From: Diabrotica undecimpunctata | Taxonomy: Eukaryota; Arthropoda; Insecta; Coleoptera; Chrysomelidae | Reading direction: 5' to 3' | Assembly (NCBI RefSeq): GCF_040954645.1 | Contig: NC_092805.1 | Span: 74,990,564-75,054,563 of the forward strand | Length of the DNA stretch: 64,000 nucleotides | In this document: positions 1 to 10,156 of the stretch, one piece after another | Layout: each line of letters opens with the position of its first letter | Position numbering within the stretch: the stretch's first letter is position 1 | Translations under genes and position numbers: made by a program | Notes under the pieces: model-generated | What the model saw: the letters and a program-made list of their open reading frames with translations, nothing else | What the model was told of the DNA's origin: nothing | Databases searched by the model: none

Positions 1-7
1 CATTAAA

Positions 8-556
8 ATGCAAGGATTTATTGTCAAGGATTTATGTGTTGATATATTAATGGGAAATGATGAATTGGAAAATAAGAAAGTAAAGATAGATTTTGAAGAA
101 AAAATGGTAACTTTGGAAGGGCAAATAATTAAGTTTATACAGAAAGATGAGGTGGAAGAAGGAATAAGAGTTGATAGGATATTATTAAAAGAAAGTAATG
201 ATGTTTATGAAGAAGAAATGTATTTTGATGATAGGGAAATGTCCCAAAAGAATGTAAAGAATAATTGTAGTGAATATTTAAGGAATGGAAATTTGAAGCA
301 GATGGATGCCTACGAGGTAAAGTGCGTAAAATTGGAAGCAAGAAATAATAAGTACATAATGGAAAATAATTTTGTTTGTAAAGAAGATGTGATAAAAGTT
401 TTAAATTGCCCTGAAGAATATAAATCAATAGTCGTTTCCATATTGCAGCAACACAAGGGACTTCTCATTAAAGAAAATAGAATTGCACAATTAAAGAAGA
501 AAAAGATTTTAAAACAAAATCATACCCAATACCATATAAATACAGAGAAGAAGTAA
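8..556 (+). pseudogene. Gypsy aspartic protease tail and protease-RT linker
   Basis: The open frame of 182 codons begins with a motif (DILMGNDELE) that corresponds to the flap/tail of the retropepsin in the related element at 41650-41700 (EIVLGNDEME). The catalytic DTG lies beyond the left window edge. The rest is a Lys/Glu-rich linker that leads to the first RT block at about 560, just past the stop codon. It is a fragment of the pol polyprotein and not an independent gene; the ATG at 8 is simply the first one in frame. Confidence 0.7.
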
Positions 557-629
557 ACAGAACGATTAATAATATGTTAGAAGATGGAATCATTAAGAAG
601 GCAGATACACGTTTTATAAACCCTATAGT

Positions 630-831
630 CTTCTTCTTCTTCTTAACATCCCATACACCAAAGTGCGTAGGCGACTATCTCATTACTAGAATTCTGTTCT
701 TGGCTTCGTGACACAGCTCGCCTGTATTGTGTATTCCTGTCCATTCTTTAATATTCCTTAACCAGGATAATTGTTTGCAGCCGGCTCCTCTCCTACCTTC
801 GATCTTCCCTTGTAGGATTAACTGTGGTATT
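630..831. mobile_element. SINE-like insertion with 13-bp target duplication
   Basis: A 202-bp block interrupts the RT reading frame. It is bracketed by an exact 13-bp direct repeat, TAAACCCTATAGT, at 617-629 and 832-844. One end is a (CTT)n run. A second block with the same (TTC)n end and a related opposite end (a TTCCCTT core followed by a GAT..A.CTGT.GTA-like stretch) sits at 40515-40724. Small size, simple-repeat end and target duplication point to a retroposed short element. I did not find A and B boxes, so the class is open. Confidence 0.75.
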
Positions 832-844
832 TAAACCCTATAGT

Positions 845-1330
845 AGTAGAACGTAAAAGATCAGGTGAAATAAGGTTATGTTAGGATGCAAGGAATATTA
901 ACAAGATCACTGAAAAGCAATTTGAAGCACCAACGAGTATAGATGGAATACTAGGAAGAATTACAGTAAATTTTACAATTTTTCATTAAAATCGATTTAC
1001 AGCTTAGTTTCTGGTTAATACCTCTAGAAAGAAAAAGTAGACAGTATACAGGATTTCAGATAGATGGAGTAGTATATCAATTCAAAGTGATACCATTTGG
1101 ACTTCAATCATCTTGCAGTGCTCTATGTAGATGTCTTCATGATATTTTGGATCAATATGAACATTTTGTAATTCATTACATTGATGATATATTAATTTTT
1201 TCTAAAACGGCTGAAGATCATGAGAAACACCTAAAAATTATAATCAACAGATTAGACAAAGTTGGACTAAAAAATAAATCAAGAAAAATGTACATTTTTT
1301 CAAAAAGAAGTAATATATCTAAGTTATAAA
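845..1330 (+). pseudogene. Gypsy reverse transcriptase fragment (palm)
   Basis: This encodes the central RT blocks: a VYQFKV-PFGLQSS stretch followed by HYIDDILIFSK, the catalytic YxDD at about 1177-1188. The upstream part (845-1080) is readable only with frame changes and a stop. The open part starts at 1087. The C-terminal end of the RT is shifted at about 1300-1350 and continues in the next feature. RT would copy element RNA into DNA; this copy is inactive because of the breaks and the SINE-like insert. Confidence 0.85.
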
Positions 1331-1351
1331 CTTAACACTAAGAGAATCGAA

Positions 1352-2740
1352 ATGGATCCAAAACAGACACAGGTCATTCAGGAATATAAAACACCACACA
1401 ATTTAAGAATTTTAAGAGGATTCATTGGAATAATTAATTATTATAAAAGGATGATACCAGATCTAAGTATAAAAGAAATTCCATTACTTGAACTGCTGAG
1501 GAAAGGTGTAAAATGGAGATGGGATCAGACAAGAGAACTAGCATTCCAAGAAATCAAAAACATTTTTCTGTCAAATTTAAAAATATACCATCCTGACTAC
1601 ACACAACCATTCATATTCAGAACAGATGCATCCATAGAGAGATTATCAGGGGTATTATTACAAATACATGATGGGGTCGAATACCCAATACAATTCATTT
1701 CAAGAATTACAAAGCCGCATGAAAAGGGTTACTCAGTTTCAGAATTAGAACTAGCAAGTATCATACACTGTGTCACAAAATTAAGATTTTATTTGTTGGA
1801 TAATGAATTTACTATAGAAACAGATCACCAAGCTTTAACATCTCTATTAAATAACAAATATGAAAACAGTACAGTACACCGGTGGAGTCTAATAATGAGT
1901 GAATACAGCTTTGAAATCAAATACATTTCTGGAAAATCCAACATAGTGGCAGATGCTTTGTCAAGGTTAGAAAATACATCACAAAAAGGGCAGCGAACAA
2001 TAAAAATTGGATTAAATCAGTTAGTAGAAAGCACTGGATTATATTCTAAAGAAGAAATCATAAGAGATCAGATCAATTTAAGTAAAAAACAAAAAGTCCT
2101 TAGGAAAGATGTGGTGTATTATAAAATAATTAATGGCATAGAAGTATATGTAATAAGTAGAACTTTGGCAAGGAAAATATTGAAAAATTTACATAACAAC
2201 TACATGCATATTGATTCAAGAAAGCTATGGATGCTATTTAGGGACAATTATTTTGCAAAGAATGATATAAGTATAGTAAAAGAAATTACTACCCAATGCC
2301 AAATATGTCAAATAAACAAAGAAAAGAATTTCAAAAACCAGAACACATATATATCTAATGTTGTATATGAAAAACTAAATACAGTTCCCATGGATTTCAT
2401 CTCAAATTTAGTTCCAAGTCCAACAGGAAAAAAGCGTATACTAGTGATAGTTGATTTATATACAAAATTTATTAAACTATATCCCTGCTCAAGAACAAAT
2501 GTTAAAACATTGAAATTATATATTAATCAATTTTTCGAAGAAATAGGACCATTTAGAAACTGCATAATAGATAATGCTACATATTTTAACAACCAAAAAT
2601 TTCGGGCATTTTGTGAGAAAAAGGGAATCAACATTCATTTTACAAGTATCAGACATCATCAGGCAAATCCTGCAGAAAGATATATTAAAGAAGTTATAAA
2701 ATATTTAAGGATAGTATGCCAGGATGTAACTATCATGTAA
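1352..2740 (+). pseudogene. Gypsy RT connection, RNase H and integrase, truncated
   Basis: A single 462-codon frame. RT thumb (LRILRGFIGIINYY) is followed by RNase H beginning at FRTDASIERL (about 1618), then ETDHQALTSLL and the end motif NIVADALSRL. The integrase zinc domain has H..H at about 2190-2215 and CQIC at about 2297. The core shows the first Asp in MDFISN, the second in IIDNATYF and the Glu in NPAERY. The frame then ends within a few codons at the junction with the next element, so the C-terminal integrase domain is missing. Confidence 0.9.
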
Positions 2741-2755
2741 CTAATCTGAATATTT

Positions 2756-4129
2756 TTAAGATCTTTGAATCTTAAATCTCTTGATGTTTTCTCCACCAAC
2801 AACTCCTTCATAATGACGCCTTGTTCTTGATGAATGTACATCTTCTTTTACACGATATCTATCATTTGGTAGAACCTCAATAATCCTGAATGGCCCTCTA
2901 TACTTTTCTAAAAGCTTCTTACTTTCATTGTTTGCTGGAAAACTTGTAACTTTTGTCAATACCAGGTCACCAACAGCATATTTCACTGGAGAGCATCTTT
3001 TTTTATTAAATTCGTTATTATTCTGTTTGATTCTGTTTTCTTCTAATCGTTTAGCTACATCCTTTCTCAATGACGTTACATCAATAATGTCCATATCATT
3101 ATCATCTATGTATTTGTCTCCATCAACTCTTAATTTGTACCCGAAAAACACTTCACTGGGAGAAGATTTAGTTATTCGGTGTTTTGTCCCGTTTATTCCT
3201 TGTTGAATGTTTTTTAAATTCTTATCCCACATATCGGACTCAAACTTTGCACCCATTGTGGCCATGGTATCCAGTAATGTTTTATTTGCCCTTTCTACTT
3301 GGCCGTTACCTCTTGCCATTCCTTCTGCAGTTGTAAACACTCTAATTCCTCTCTCTGCCATATAATTCAAAAATTCTTTTGAAACAAAAGCTGATCCTGC
3401 ATCTGATATCATTCGTTTGGTGTTACCAAATATTTTACAAATTTCTTCTAAAGCACGAATAACATGTTTACTTGATGTATCTGGGACAGCTTCAACAAAC
3501 ACAAATTTAGAAAAGGCATCAATCAAAACCAAGACGTATTTATTTTGAGATTTCGTTAACACAAATGGCCCTAAATGATCGGCATGGAGTGTATGAAACG
3601 GTCTAGCATATTTTGGAATGGAATGTAGATAGCCAGGCTTTTTTCCTCCCGGTTGTTTATGGTATAAACAGGCAAGACAAGCCGCAATGTATTTCTTAAT
3701 AAATCTTCGCATTCGTGGAAACCAATACCGTTCTTTTATTCTTTCAATTGTTTTATCCAACGCAAAATGTCCAATATCGTCATGATTCATTTTGACAATT
3801 TGCCAACGACAATTTTTAGGCACATACCATCTTCTACCATATTCTGTTATTTTATAAACTTTGTTTCCTCTTAAATCATATTTCTTGAAAGTATCCTTAT
3901 GATTTTCCTGATCTCCTGACAAAAGAATATCTTTAATTTTTTTTATTTCCGTATCTGTATCCTGTGCTTCTCTTAGATAGTCGTCTTCTTGGATGAGCAT
4001 CACTTTAATTTCAAGACTTTCCTCTGCTTCAGTTCTTTCAAAGTTCCTACTTAAGGCATCTACATGTTGTAGTTGTACTCCTGATTTATGTTTTATTTCA
4101 AAACAAAAATTTTGTAAACACAAAACCAT
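2756..4129 (-). CDS. Gypsy RNase H end and integrase (open, partial polyprotein)
   Basis: 457 codons without interruption. Residues 1-30 are the RNase H tail (DALSRN). The zinc domain has H116, H121, C151 and C154. The catalytic triad is D184, D243 and E279, giving the standard D,D-35-E spacing. Residues from about 400 carry a GPFRIIEVLP-type C-terminal domain. Integrase joins element cDNA into the host genome. The listed ATG is internal to a larger pol frame, so this is a polyprotein piece. All key residues are present, although the element is otherwise defective. Confidence 0.85.
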   Translation of the reverse strand: MVLCLQNFCFEIKHKSGVQLQHVDALSRNFERTEAEESLEIKVMLIQEDDYLREAQDTDTEIKKIKDILLSGDQENHKDTFKKYDLRGNKVYKITEYGRRWYVPKNCRWQIVKMNHDDIGHFALDKTIERIKERYWFPRMRRFIKKYIAACLACLYHKQPGGKKPGYLHSIPKYARPFHTLHADHLGPFVLTKSQNKYVLVLIDAFSKFVFVEAVPDTSSKHVIRALEEICKIFGNTKRMISDAGSAFVSKEFLNYMAERGIRVFTTAEGMARGNGQVERANKTLLDTMATMGAKFESDMWDKNLKNIQQGINGTKHRITKSSPSEVFFGYKLRVDGDKYIDDNDMDIIDVTSLRKDVAKRLEENRIKQNNNEFNKKRCSPVKYAVGDLVLTKVTSFPANNESKKLLEKYRGPFRIIEVLPNDRYRVKEDVHSSRTRRHYEGVVGGENIKRFKIQRS

Positions 4130-4503
4130 CTTGCTGTTTTTGGGATTATTGTTTGTTTTACTAATGCATTTTTAACGGAATTGCAGTCTGTTATTACAGT
4201 AAAAGATCTTCCTGCTAAATATTATCTATATAGGTATTTCTAAGGTTTTGACAATAGCCAAAAGCTCTAATTCAAAAGAATGATATTTCTTTTCTTCTTT
4301 TGTGGTTTGCTTGCTAAAATAGGCAATTGACTTTTCACGACCATCAACAATTTGAGTTATTATGCCTCCAAATCCTTCTCTACTTGCATCCGTGTAAACT
4401 ATTATGTCATGTTTCGGATTAAATATTGTTAAAATTGGTTCTGAGACTATAACTTTCTTTATTTCTTTAACAATTTTTGTTTCTTCTTATGTCCATGTCC
4501 AAT
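4130..4503 (-). pseudogene. Gypsy RNase H remnant at RT deletion
   Basis: Minus-strand translation shows the RNase H opening (IIVYTDASREGFGG) and a SIAYFSKQT stretch, interrupted by stops and frame changes. The RT remnant upstream ends in a Lys-rich stretch right after the first RT block, and the text resumes directly before RNase H. The RT palm with YxDD is therefore deleted at about 4490-4510. The remnant links the flanking open frames into one damaged pol. Confidence 0.7.
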
Positions 4504-5067
4504 TTACATCTTTTTTTTATCAATAAGAAAAGAAGGGCTTGCGAACGATGAATTACTCTTTCGAATAATATTTGCATCCAATAATTCTTGTACTGTTTTT
4601 TGTAAAATTTCTTTGTCAGCTGCAGGTGTTCTGTAGGGACGAAACTTAACTACATCGGAACTTGTAATATCGATTCTCATAACAACAGAACGCGATTTTT
4701 TTAGAGCTTTCAAATTTGTATAAAAACAGTCCTCGTGATTTAGCAAAATATTTTCCAACATCATTTTCTCGTGTTTAGATATATTTCCGGTACTTATTTC
4801 TTTATCTAAGTCTTTCATATATTTAAATGTTAAACTATTATCTATCCCATAATACATAATATTTACATCTTCTGTAAAATTTCTTCCTATTAGAAGGTCA
4901 TTAACCCAATCTTTATCCATGACATACAACATAATATTTAATTCTACAAAATCGATTATTATTTTAGCAAATACATAATATTCAACTGATAAAGAATTTC
5001 CCAAAAATCCAGAAAGTTTTACATCTTTAGTTAATGATTTTATTTCTAATTTAAACTTATCTGCCAA
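4504..5067 (-). pseudogene. Gypsy protease-like region and RT N-terminus
   Basis: 187 codons. The first half holds a degenerate retropepsin tail (LLIGRNF). The second half is the start of RT: FRPYRTPAADKEILQ, then NIIRKSNSSFASP, the classical gypsy lead-in that binds template and primer. It ends at the deletion breakpoint. A possible protease Asp-Ser region is faintly visible at 5070-5100 outside the frame. Confidence 0.75.
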
Positions 5068-5240
5068 TTCTTTTGAAATTAGCGAACAATCGCTGTCAAA
5101 ATCAATGAATGCAGTATGGCTGTGCTCATTTAAGAAAATAAGTTTATTAAATTAATTTCCGAAGAATCAAACTGTATTTGTTTAACAGATTTATTTTTTT
5201 CTAAATTTTTGTTCGTTTTATTTACTTTTGTCTCTTGACA

Positions 5241-6227
5241 TTATTTGTTCTTTTTAAAACAGTATTGTTCAATATGACCTTTAATTTTAAAAAACCTGCA
5301 TATTTGGTTTCTGTGGTGACAATCTTTTTTTAAATGACCCTGAATTCCACAGCACATACAAGGTTTATTCTTGTTAAATTTGTTATTAACAAATTTGTTA
5401 TTATGTACCAATTTTGATTTGGAAAAAACAATTGGATTTGTTAAATCAGGCAATTTTTCTGGACTTTTGTGATAAAGCTTATTTCTTAAATAAACTGCCA
5501 ATAAATTGACATCTTTGATTTGAGCAACTTCAATAGCAGATTTAATATGTTCGTCTCCAATAGCACCAATTATTAAAGAAATCTTATCTGACTCGGAAAA
5601 ATTTACTTTAAGTTTATTAATTTTTGCTAAATGTTCAAAATAAAATTTATATAATGAAGAACCCTCTGTTGGTTTATGATGGGCTACGTCCATAAAAAGA
5701 TCATAAGTATTTCGTGTACTTTGAAAAGTATTTTCTAACACTGATCTCCATTCTGCCCAAGAAAATTGAGACCATGCAACTTCATTTTCAATAAAACTAG
5801 CGTACCATGTTTTAGCGGTACCTCTAAGCTTAGAAATCGCTTGAAATATAATGTAGTTATCAGACCAACTATACGTCTTAGCATTGTGCTCTATTATTTC
5901 AATCCATCGATCTATTTCTCCAATTAGTGGATCAAATTCAGGAATAAAACTGACGGATTCAATGTTTCTATTCGTACAATTATAAGATGCAGATGGTGAA
6001 TTTATTTTTGTGGCATTTTCTCTAATTTGAGGCAAAGGCGAAGGCGTATAGGTTCTATTTATTTTTGAATGTTTAGATCTTTTTCTTGACTTACGTGTTC
6101 TTTTCGTTTTCGTATACCTTGACTCCCTTCTCGGCGAAGAATCGGTAGACGAAATTGTTGTGGTTTCACTACTGGAGCTACTATTTCGCTTGGACTTTTT
6201 CCTTTTCGGCATTTTGGACACTTTCAA
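5241..6227 (-). CDS. Gypsy gag protein with zinc knuckle
   Basis: 328 codons. Residues 1-50 are a Lys/Arg/Ser-rich basic tail (RKRSKHSK and similar). Residues about 90-250 are the capsid-like gag domain (WIEIIEHNAKTYSW, then FENTFQST). The C-terminus has one complete CCHC knuckle (CMCCGIQGHLKKDC, about 290-303) and a second in which the second Cys is Phe (CRFFKIKGH). Gag packages element RNA. The first ATG (6227) and an in-frame ATG five codons later are both possible starts. This is one of the few intact frames of the element. Confidence 0.85.
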   Translation of the reverse strand: MKVSKMPKRKKSKRNSSSSSETTTISSTDSSPRRESRYTKTKRTRKSRKRSKHSKINRTYTPSPLPQIRENATKINSPSASYNCTNRNIESVSFIPEFDPLIGEIDRWIEIIEHNAKTYSWSDNYIIFQAISKLRGTAKTWYASFIENEVAWSQFSWAEWRSVLENTFQSTRNTYDLFMDVAHHKPTEGSSLYKFYFEHLAKINKLKVNFSESDKISLIIGAIGDEHIKSAIEVAQIKDVNLLAVYLRNKLYHKSPEKLPDLTNPIVFSKSKLVHNNKFVNNKFNKNKPCMCCGIQGHLKKDCHHRNQICRFFKIKGHIEQYCFKKNK

Positions 6228-6624
6228 TCACTTAACATTAAAAACAGTTCACTAAATTCTACCGTAGGTTCTTTAACACACTTCTGATATCGTCTATTAA
6301 AATAGTGTCGTCTATTAAAATAGATAAAACACGTATTTAGGTAAATATAGCTATTTTATTAAATTAACTCACTCGTTCACCACGGTCATAATTAAAAATC
6401 ACACCAAATTATTATCTCTCATTCCGCTGTGTTTTTGTGTCATCACCGAACTACTCGTGACCATATAAGGCAATTAGTGACCCAAGCCAATCACCGTATT
6501 AGAAGTTGAGTGTGACTTCACAATGTCATAACAGAACTACCAGTATTCCATCTTAAGCTGATTAGGACATTAGGAAGTTAGTGACTTAAGCTGATCAGCG
6601 TATTAGGATAATAGTGTGACTGCA
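6228..6624. other. Non-coding stretch upstream of minus-strand gag
   Basis: No gene seen. It would be the leader of the minus-strand gypsy element. A short word is repeated (TCGTCTATTAAAATAG at about 6292 and 6310). A TTGGTGTGAT word lies on the minus strand near 6400, where a primer-binding site could be, but the match is too short to call. Confidence 0.35.
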
Positions 6625-7322
6625 TTATGTGTTTATAAAACTAACAATGATAACGTAATAGGTACCATTTATCGTCTCAACTTCAATATTGTTGTATATC
6701 GATGTTCTTATACAATATTTACCTTTAGTGATATACTGTGTGATTAGAATACCCTTACTTAACATCGAAGTTTCTCTTATGACTTACTAACATCTTGATG
6801 TATGTGGTTAAAGATTATGCTCTACTATAAATTTTTTGTTTAGTTTAAAACTTTTTTTTTACAATTTATTTTTTTCGATTATTCAATATTCGCAATACTT
6901 TGTGGTGTCTTTTATATACACATATTATTATCAGATTATGTTAAACGGTTATGTAGCTTAGAGGTGTGCTTTAGTGCGGGATATGGAGACCTATCACAGC
7001 CAACTTTAACAAGTAATGTTAAATTAATAATCAACATGCTTTAAGTGCTTTTTACATTTTTATCAATTTGTTTGTGCAATCCTTTTTTTATGATTGCTCT
7101 CTCCTTTTGATGACGTATGTGGAAATGTTCATCATACTCTTATAAAAACTTTTTTGTATTAAACGCTTGATTTATACAATTTAAACCTTTTATAACACTA
7201 TGTTAAACGGCTTTAATAACCCATGCTAAATGTTTCTAAATCGTGTGATATATATGGTTCAAACCGCTCTGTGTATGCCATGGTAAATGTCTCTAAATCG
7301 TGTGATATAATAATATGCCTAA
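6625..7322. repeat. Dispersed repeat, copy 1
   Basis: This stretch matches 31398-31997 in the same orientation over several hundred bases. Shared stretches include TTGTTGTATATCGATGTTCT, ATATACTGTGTGATTA and TAAATGTTTCTAAATCGTG. The copies differ by scattered substitutions and indels, so they are old. No reading frame or clear terminal repeats were found. It may be a solo LTR or a non-autonomous transposon; the sequence does not decide. Confidence 0.75.
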
Positions 7323-7442
7323 TATCAAACTAGCCGCGCTAAAAGGGTGCGCGTACAGTTCAAACCACTCTGTGCAATTCTTCACATCTCATGTACATTT
7401 AATATATTTTTTTATACCATTTATCGGCACATGTTATTAATA

Positions 7443-7520
7443 ACCTCCGTGGGTCAGCGACATGCATTTCTACCTTCAAAGATATGAGACGGCGGATCGA
7501 ATCGCACAAGGAAGACTTTT
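7443..7520 (+). mobile_element. tRNA-like SINE head (possible)
   Basis: An A-box-like word (TGGGTCAGCGA, 7450-7460) is followed 44 bp later by a B-box-like word (GGATCGAATCG, 7494-7504). That is the spacing of the two internal RNA polymerase III promoter boxes in a class I tRNA. The acceptor stem does not pair, so it is not a functional tRNA. It is best read as the head of a decayed tRNA-derived SINE whose body cannot be delimited. Confidence 0.4.
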
Positions 7521-7599
7521 TGTTTAATAATTTGTATTAAAATTGTCTTATAGATACTGGATAATAGTTGAAATGCAAAAATATTACGTAAATTAATTC

Positions 7600-7740
7600 A
7601 TATTAAAAATGGCTAATTACTGGCGATGACGATTAGCGATCAAACTATGACGTCATAATGGGGCGTGACCGGAGCGCGGACAGGTCTTGTGACGGCTGAG
7701 GTCAAAGGTCAAAGTGGAGTGAAGTGGGACCCTTTCTACT
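7600..7740. promoter_or_regulatory. GC-richer patch with CRE and DR1 motifs
   Basis: In very AT-rich surroundings this patch contains a palindromic CRE (TGACGTCA, 7648-7655). It also has a perfect DR1 nuclear-receptor half-site pair (AGGTCA-A-AGGTCA, 7699-7711). Both are known binding sites of bZIP factors and of HNF4/USP-type receptors. No gene starts nearby, so function is inferred from motifs only and chance occurrence is possible. Confidence 0.3.
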
Positions 7741-8939
7741 ACTAAAATATTCTAATAGAATAAAAGCGTGAACACTTTACAATAATATTTTTTTCAAAAT
7801 TTCCATTCCAAGATTTCCATTAAAAAATATGGTGTGTACAAAAATATTATTCAGAAGAAGAGTGAGAATTTTAAACGTAATACAAGAAAATTAAACAATA
7901 TTTACAAATAATATTGCATGTTTTAAATAATACCGAAATTAATAAATAATATGATAAACTTAAAAAGAATGATGGTGTATAAAATCAAATACGAGTCCTT
8001 TAAATATTTTTTAAAAATAATACTTACTTTTGTTAAAATTTTTTATTTGTAGCACAAATTTTTCTTGTTACACAAAACAAAGACGCTATCGTAAAGGTTA
8101 ACTGCAGACTGTGAGTGTAACAGAATGTAGTCGTTCATTAAATAGGCAGGCTGGTATGACGTAACTCGACCGTAAATATAACAAGCTGATTCTTGTTGCT
8201 CGTGTACAGGATATTCTCAATGTGGGAACGAACGATTCGAATGCAATAACATCCGCTGGCGTTCTCGATAGCAAACTGCATTAAACACATTTTTTTTTAT
8301 ATAATATTTTAAGGAATTATTACGACGTATGAAAAGTTTTACTATTATCTGTCTACCGAAAAGACGGAGTAATAAAAATGCATGATCTGCACGTGATCGT
8401 TGTCAAATTACTTTCTTCGCAGAAGTTGTATGGGTCAGTTATCGGTATTGTACACAAGGGCGTACGTTAAGGTATTTTGAAGAAATATTGTGCTTTGTAT
8501 TGTGTTATTGTGTTAATTGTATTTATTTTATATGTTAAGATTTATATTGTGTATTGTACATTTTTGTGTTTTGAAAAGAAATTAGGTAAGTACATATAGC
8601 AATACAGATATTGGTCAAAAAAGTATTGTGGATGTAATCACGCAGTATAAATATGTATAAATTATTTTATAAGAAACAGGGACGCGCCAAGTAACTTCCA
8701 GTAAAATTACCAGGGTAGAACTATTATAATCAATCACCCCTTCACATTTCAACGTGGAAAACTATGAAATTTTTTCTACATCTACCTAGATTTTTTTAAG
8801 GAACAATCAGTACACAGTACACTTAAAAAATACTACATTAAACACTAAAATTCCACTAAAATTCCACGTTTCACCGAGAAAAGACGCAGATTTCGGCGGC
8901 ATCCACCACGAATACATACTCAATTGCATTCAGAATCAC
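7741..8939. other. Non-coding stretch, no gene seen
   Basis: No frame longer than noise. It includes a perfect splice-donor word (AG|GTAAGT at about 8584-8591) after a T-rich stretch, and several repeats of TTGTGTTATTG-like text at 8490-8520. Nothing identifies an exon with confidence. Confidence 0.3.
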
Positions 8940-10156
8940 ACGGGAATTTAAACATTCAAAATTCATAGCAATACTAAAACCAGATAAACCAGCTGATCAC
9001 CCAAAAAGCTATCGACCAATTGCTTATAATATAAATCTTATAGTATAAACTACTTAAAACAGTAATGTTTAAAAGAATCACCCCAATGATCTGCAGCTTT
9101 CAACGCGGTCTGACCAGAAGGAACGATTTATAGACTCTTACGTACTCTGCCTTGCAAATTCACCGCTAGACTAATAGAAAATATGCTCACCGACAAAGTA
9201 TTTCAAGTAACTATGGGATACGAAATAAGCACCCCCAGAAAACTCAAAAATAGTCTACCACAAGGCTCGGTACTCGCAATATTGCTTTATAGCCTTTATA
9301 TCGCAGACATACCGACAACATCAACAAAGTTTGGCTATGCTGATGACTGGGCTTTATTAACAACAAGAAAATCACAAAAGAAGCTGAAGAGATTCTGACG
9401 GAAGACCTAGCAATTATGGAACGTTACTTTTAAAAATGGAGACTTTGCCCCAATGCCTCTAAAACTGAAGTAACCTACTTTTACCTAAACAGCAATCTGG
9501 AGTCCAGAATACTACTTAACGTTCTTTTGATAACACATAACTCAACCACAATAACCATCCAAAATACCTAGGCGTGGCTTTGGGCAGAACGGTAAGCTTT
9601 AGAAATTATTTAAGTACAGTTGCTAAAAAACTAAAAACCAAAAATAACATAATTCAGAAGCTCTGCGGCACAAAATGGAGGCATCGTTATCCAGACTCAC
9701 GTCTTCAGGCTTAGCTCTTGTTTATTCTATAGCTAAATATTGCATACCAATATGGATCAACAGTACTTACGTTCAAAAGATTGATATCCAGCTCAATAAC
9801 AGCATGAGAATGATAGCTGGAGTAATCAAACCTAAACCAACCCATTGGCTACCAATCTGCTGACCAAAGAATATACGAAGATCCTTAGCAACATGGCGCT
9901 GCAGATTCATAACTATATAAAAGATGCAAACCAAGGTCGACTGCGCTCCAGAAAATCTCCAATACAAACCGCAGAATTAGCTGCAACTATCGAGTTCAAC
10001 ATGATCACCAAATGGATCCATGAATGGTCGGAACCTCAACCAAATACAGTTATACTTTGCATCACAGAGACACCTCCTGGATTTGACCTACCACGTAAGA
10101 CCTGGCACTTTAGACACTTAAAAGCATCAGAACTCAACATGGTCGATGTTGCGTAG
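8940..10156 (+). pseudogene. Decayed non-LTR retrotransposon (RT and C-terminal region)
   Basis: Translated pieces in several frames give RT block text: AILKPDKPADHPKSYRPI at about 8970-9025; LPQGSVLAILLYSLYIADIP at 9260-9315; FGYADDWALL with the catalytic ADD at 9330-9360. Downstream, 9675-9863 and 9845-10156 match the region after RT seen in Jockey-type elements (AKYCIPIWINSTYV; NSMRMIAGVIKPKP). Stops and shifts are frequent. RT of this class would prime on nicked target DNA. The copy is dead; the clade is Jockey/I-like by overall look. Confidence 0.8.

Larger units (their letters stand above)
1..2740 (+). mobile_element. Truncated Ty3/gypsy retrotransposon copy, protease tail to integrase
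   Basis: Order along the DNA is protease tail, reverse transcriptase (RT), RNase H and integrase, the usual gypsy order. The frames match the more complete element at 37534-46548 domain by domain (for example the same KLWMLFR motif in the integrase zinc domain and NPAERY at the catalytic Glu), so both belong to one lineage. The copy runs off the left edge, contains a SINE-like insert at 630-831, has several frame breaks, and stops inside the integrase core at about 2735, where a minus-strand gypsy element begins. No LTR is visible. It cannot be mobile by itself. Confidence 0.9.
2741..6227 (-). mobile_element. Internally deleted Ty3/gypsy element
   Basis: Read on the minus strand it runs gag (6227-5241), protease-like/RT start (5067-4504), RNase H remnant (4500-4130) and RNase H end plus integrase (4129-2756). 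The RT palm and thumb are missing at about 4490-4510. The left edge abuts the broken integrase of the plus-strand element, and no 3' LTR is present there. Any 5' LTR should lie above 6300, but I could not define one. It differs from the 1-2740 element in having zinc-knuckle gag. Confidence 0.9.

Noticed and set aside
135..428. Antisense frame of 97 codons opposite the gypsy protease tail
   Set aside because: It mirrors a real coding strand and has no motif; the same holds for antisense frames at 19452-19703, 39209-39520, 39564-39890, 40757-41106 and 52135-52425.
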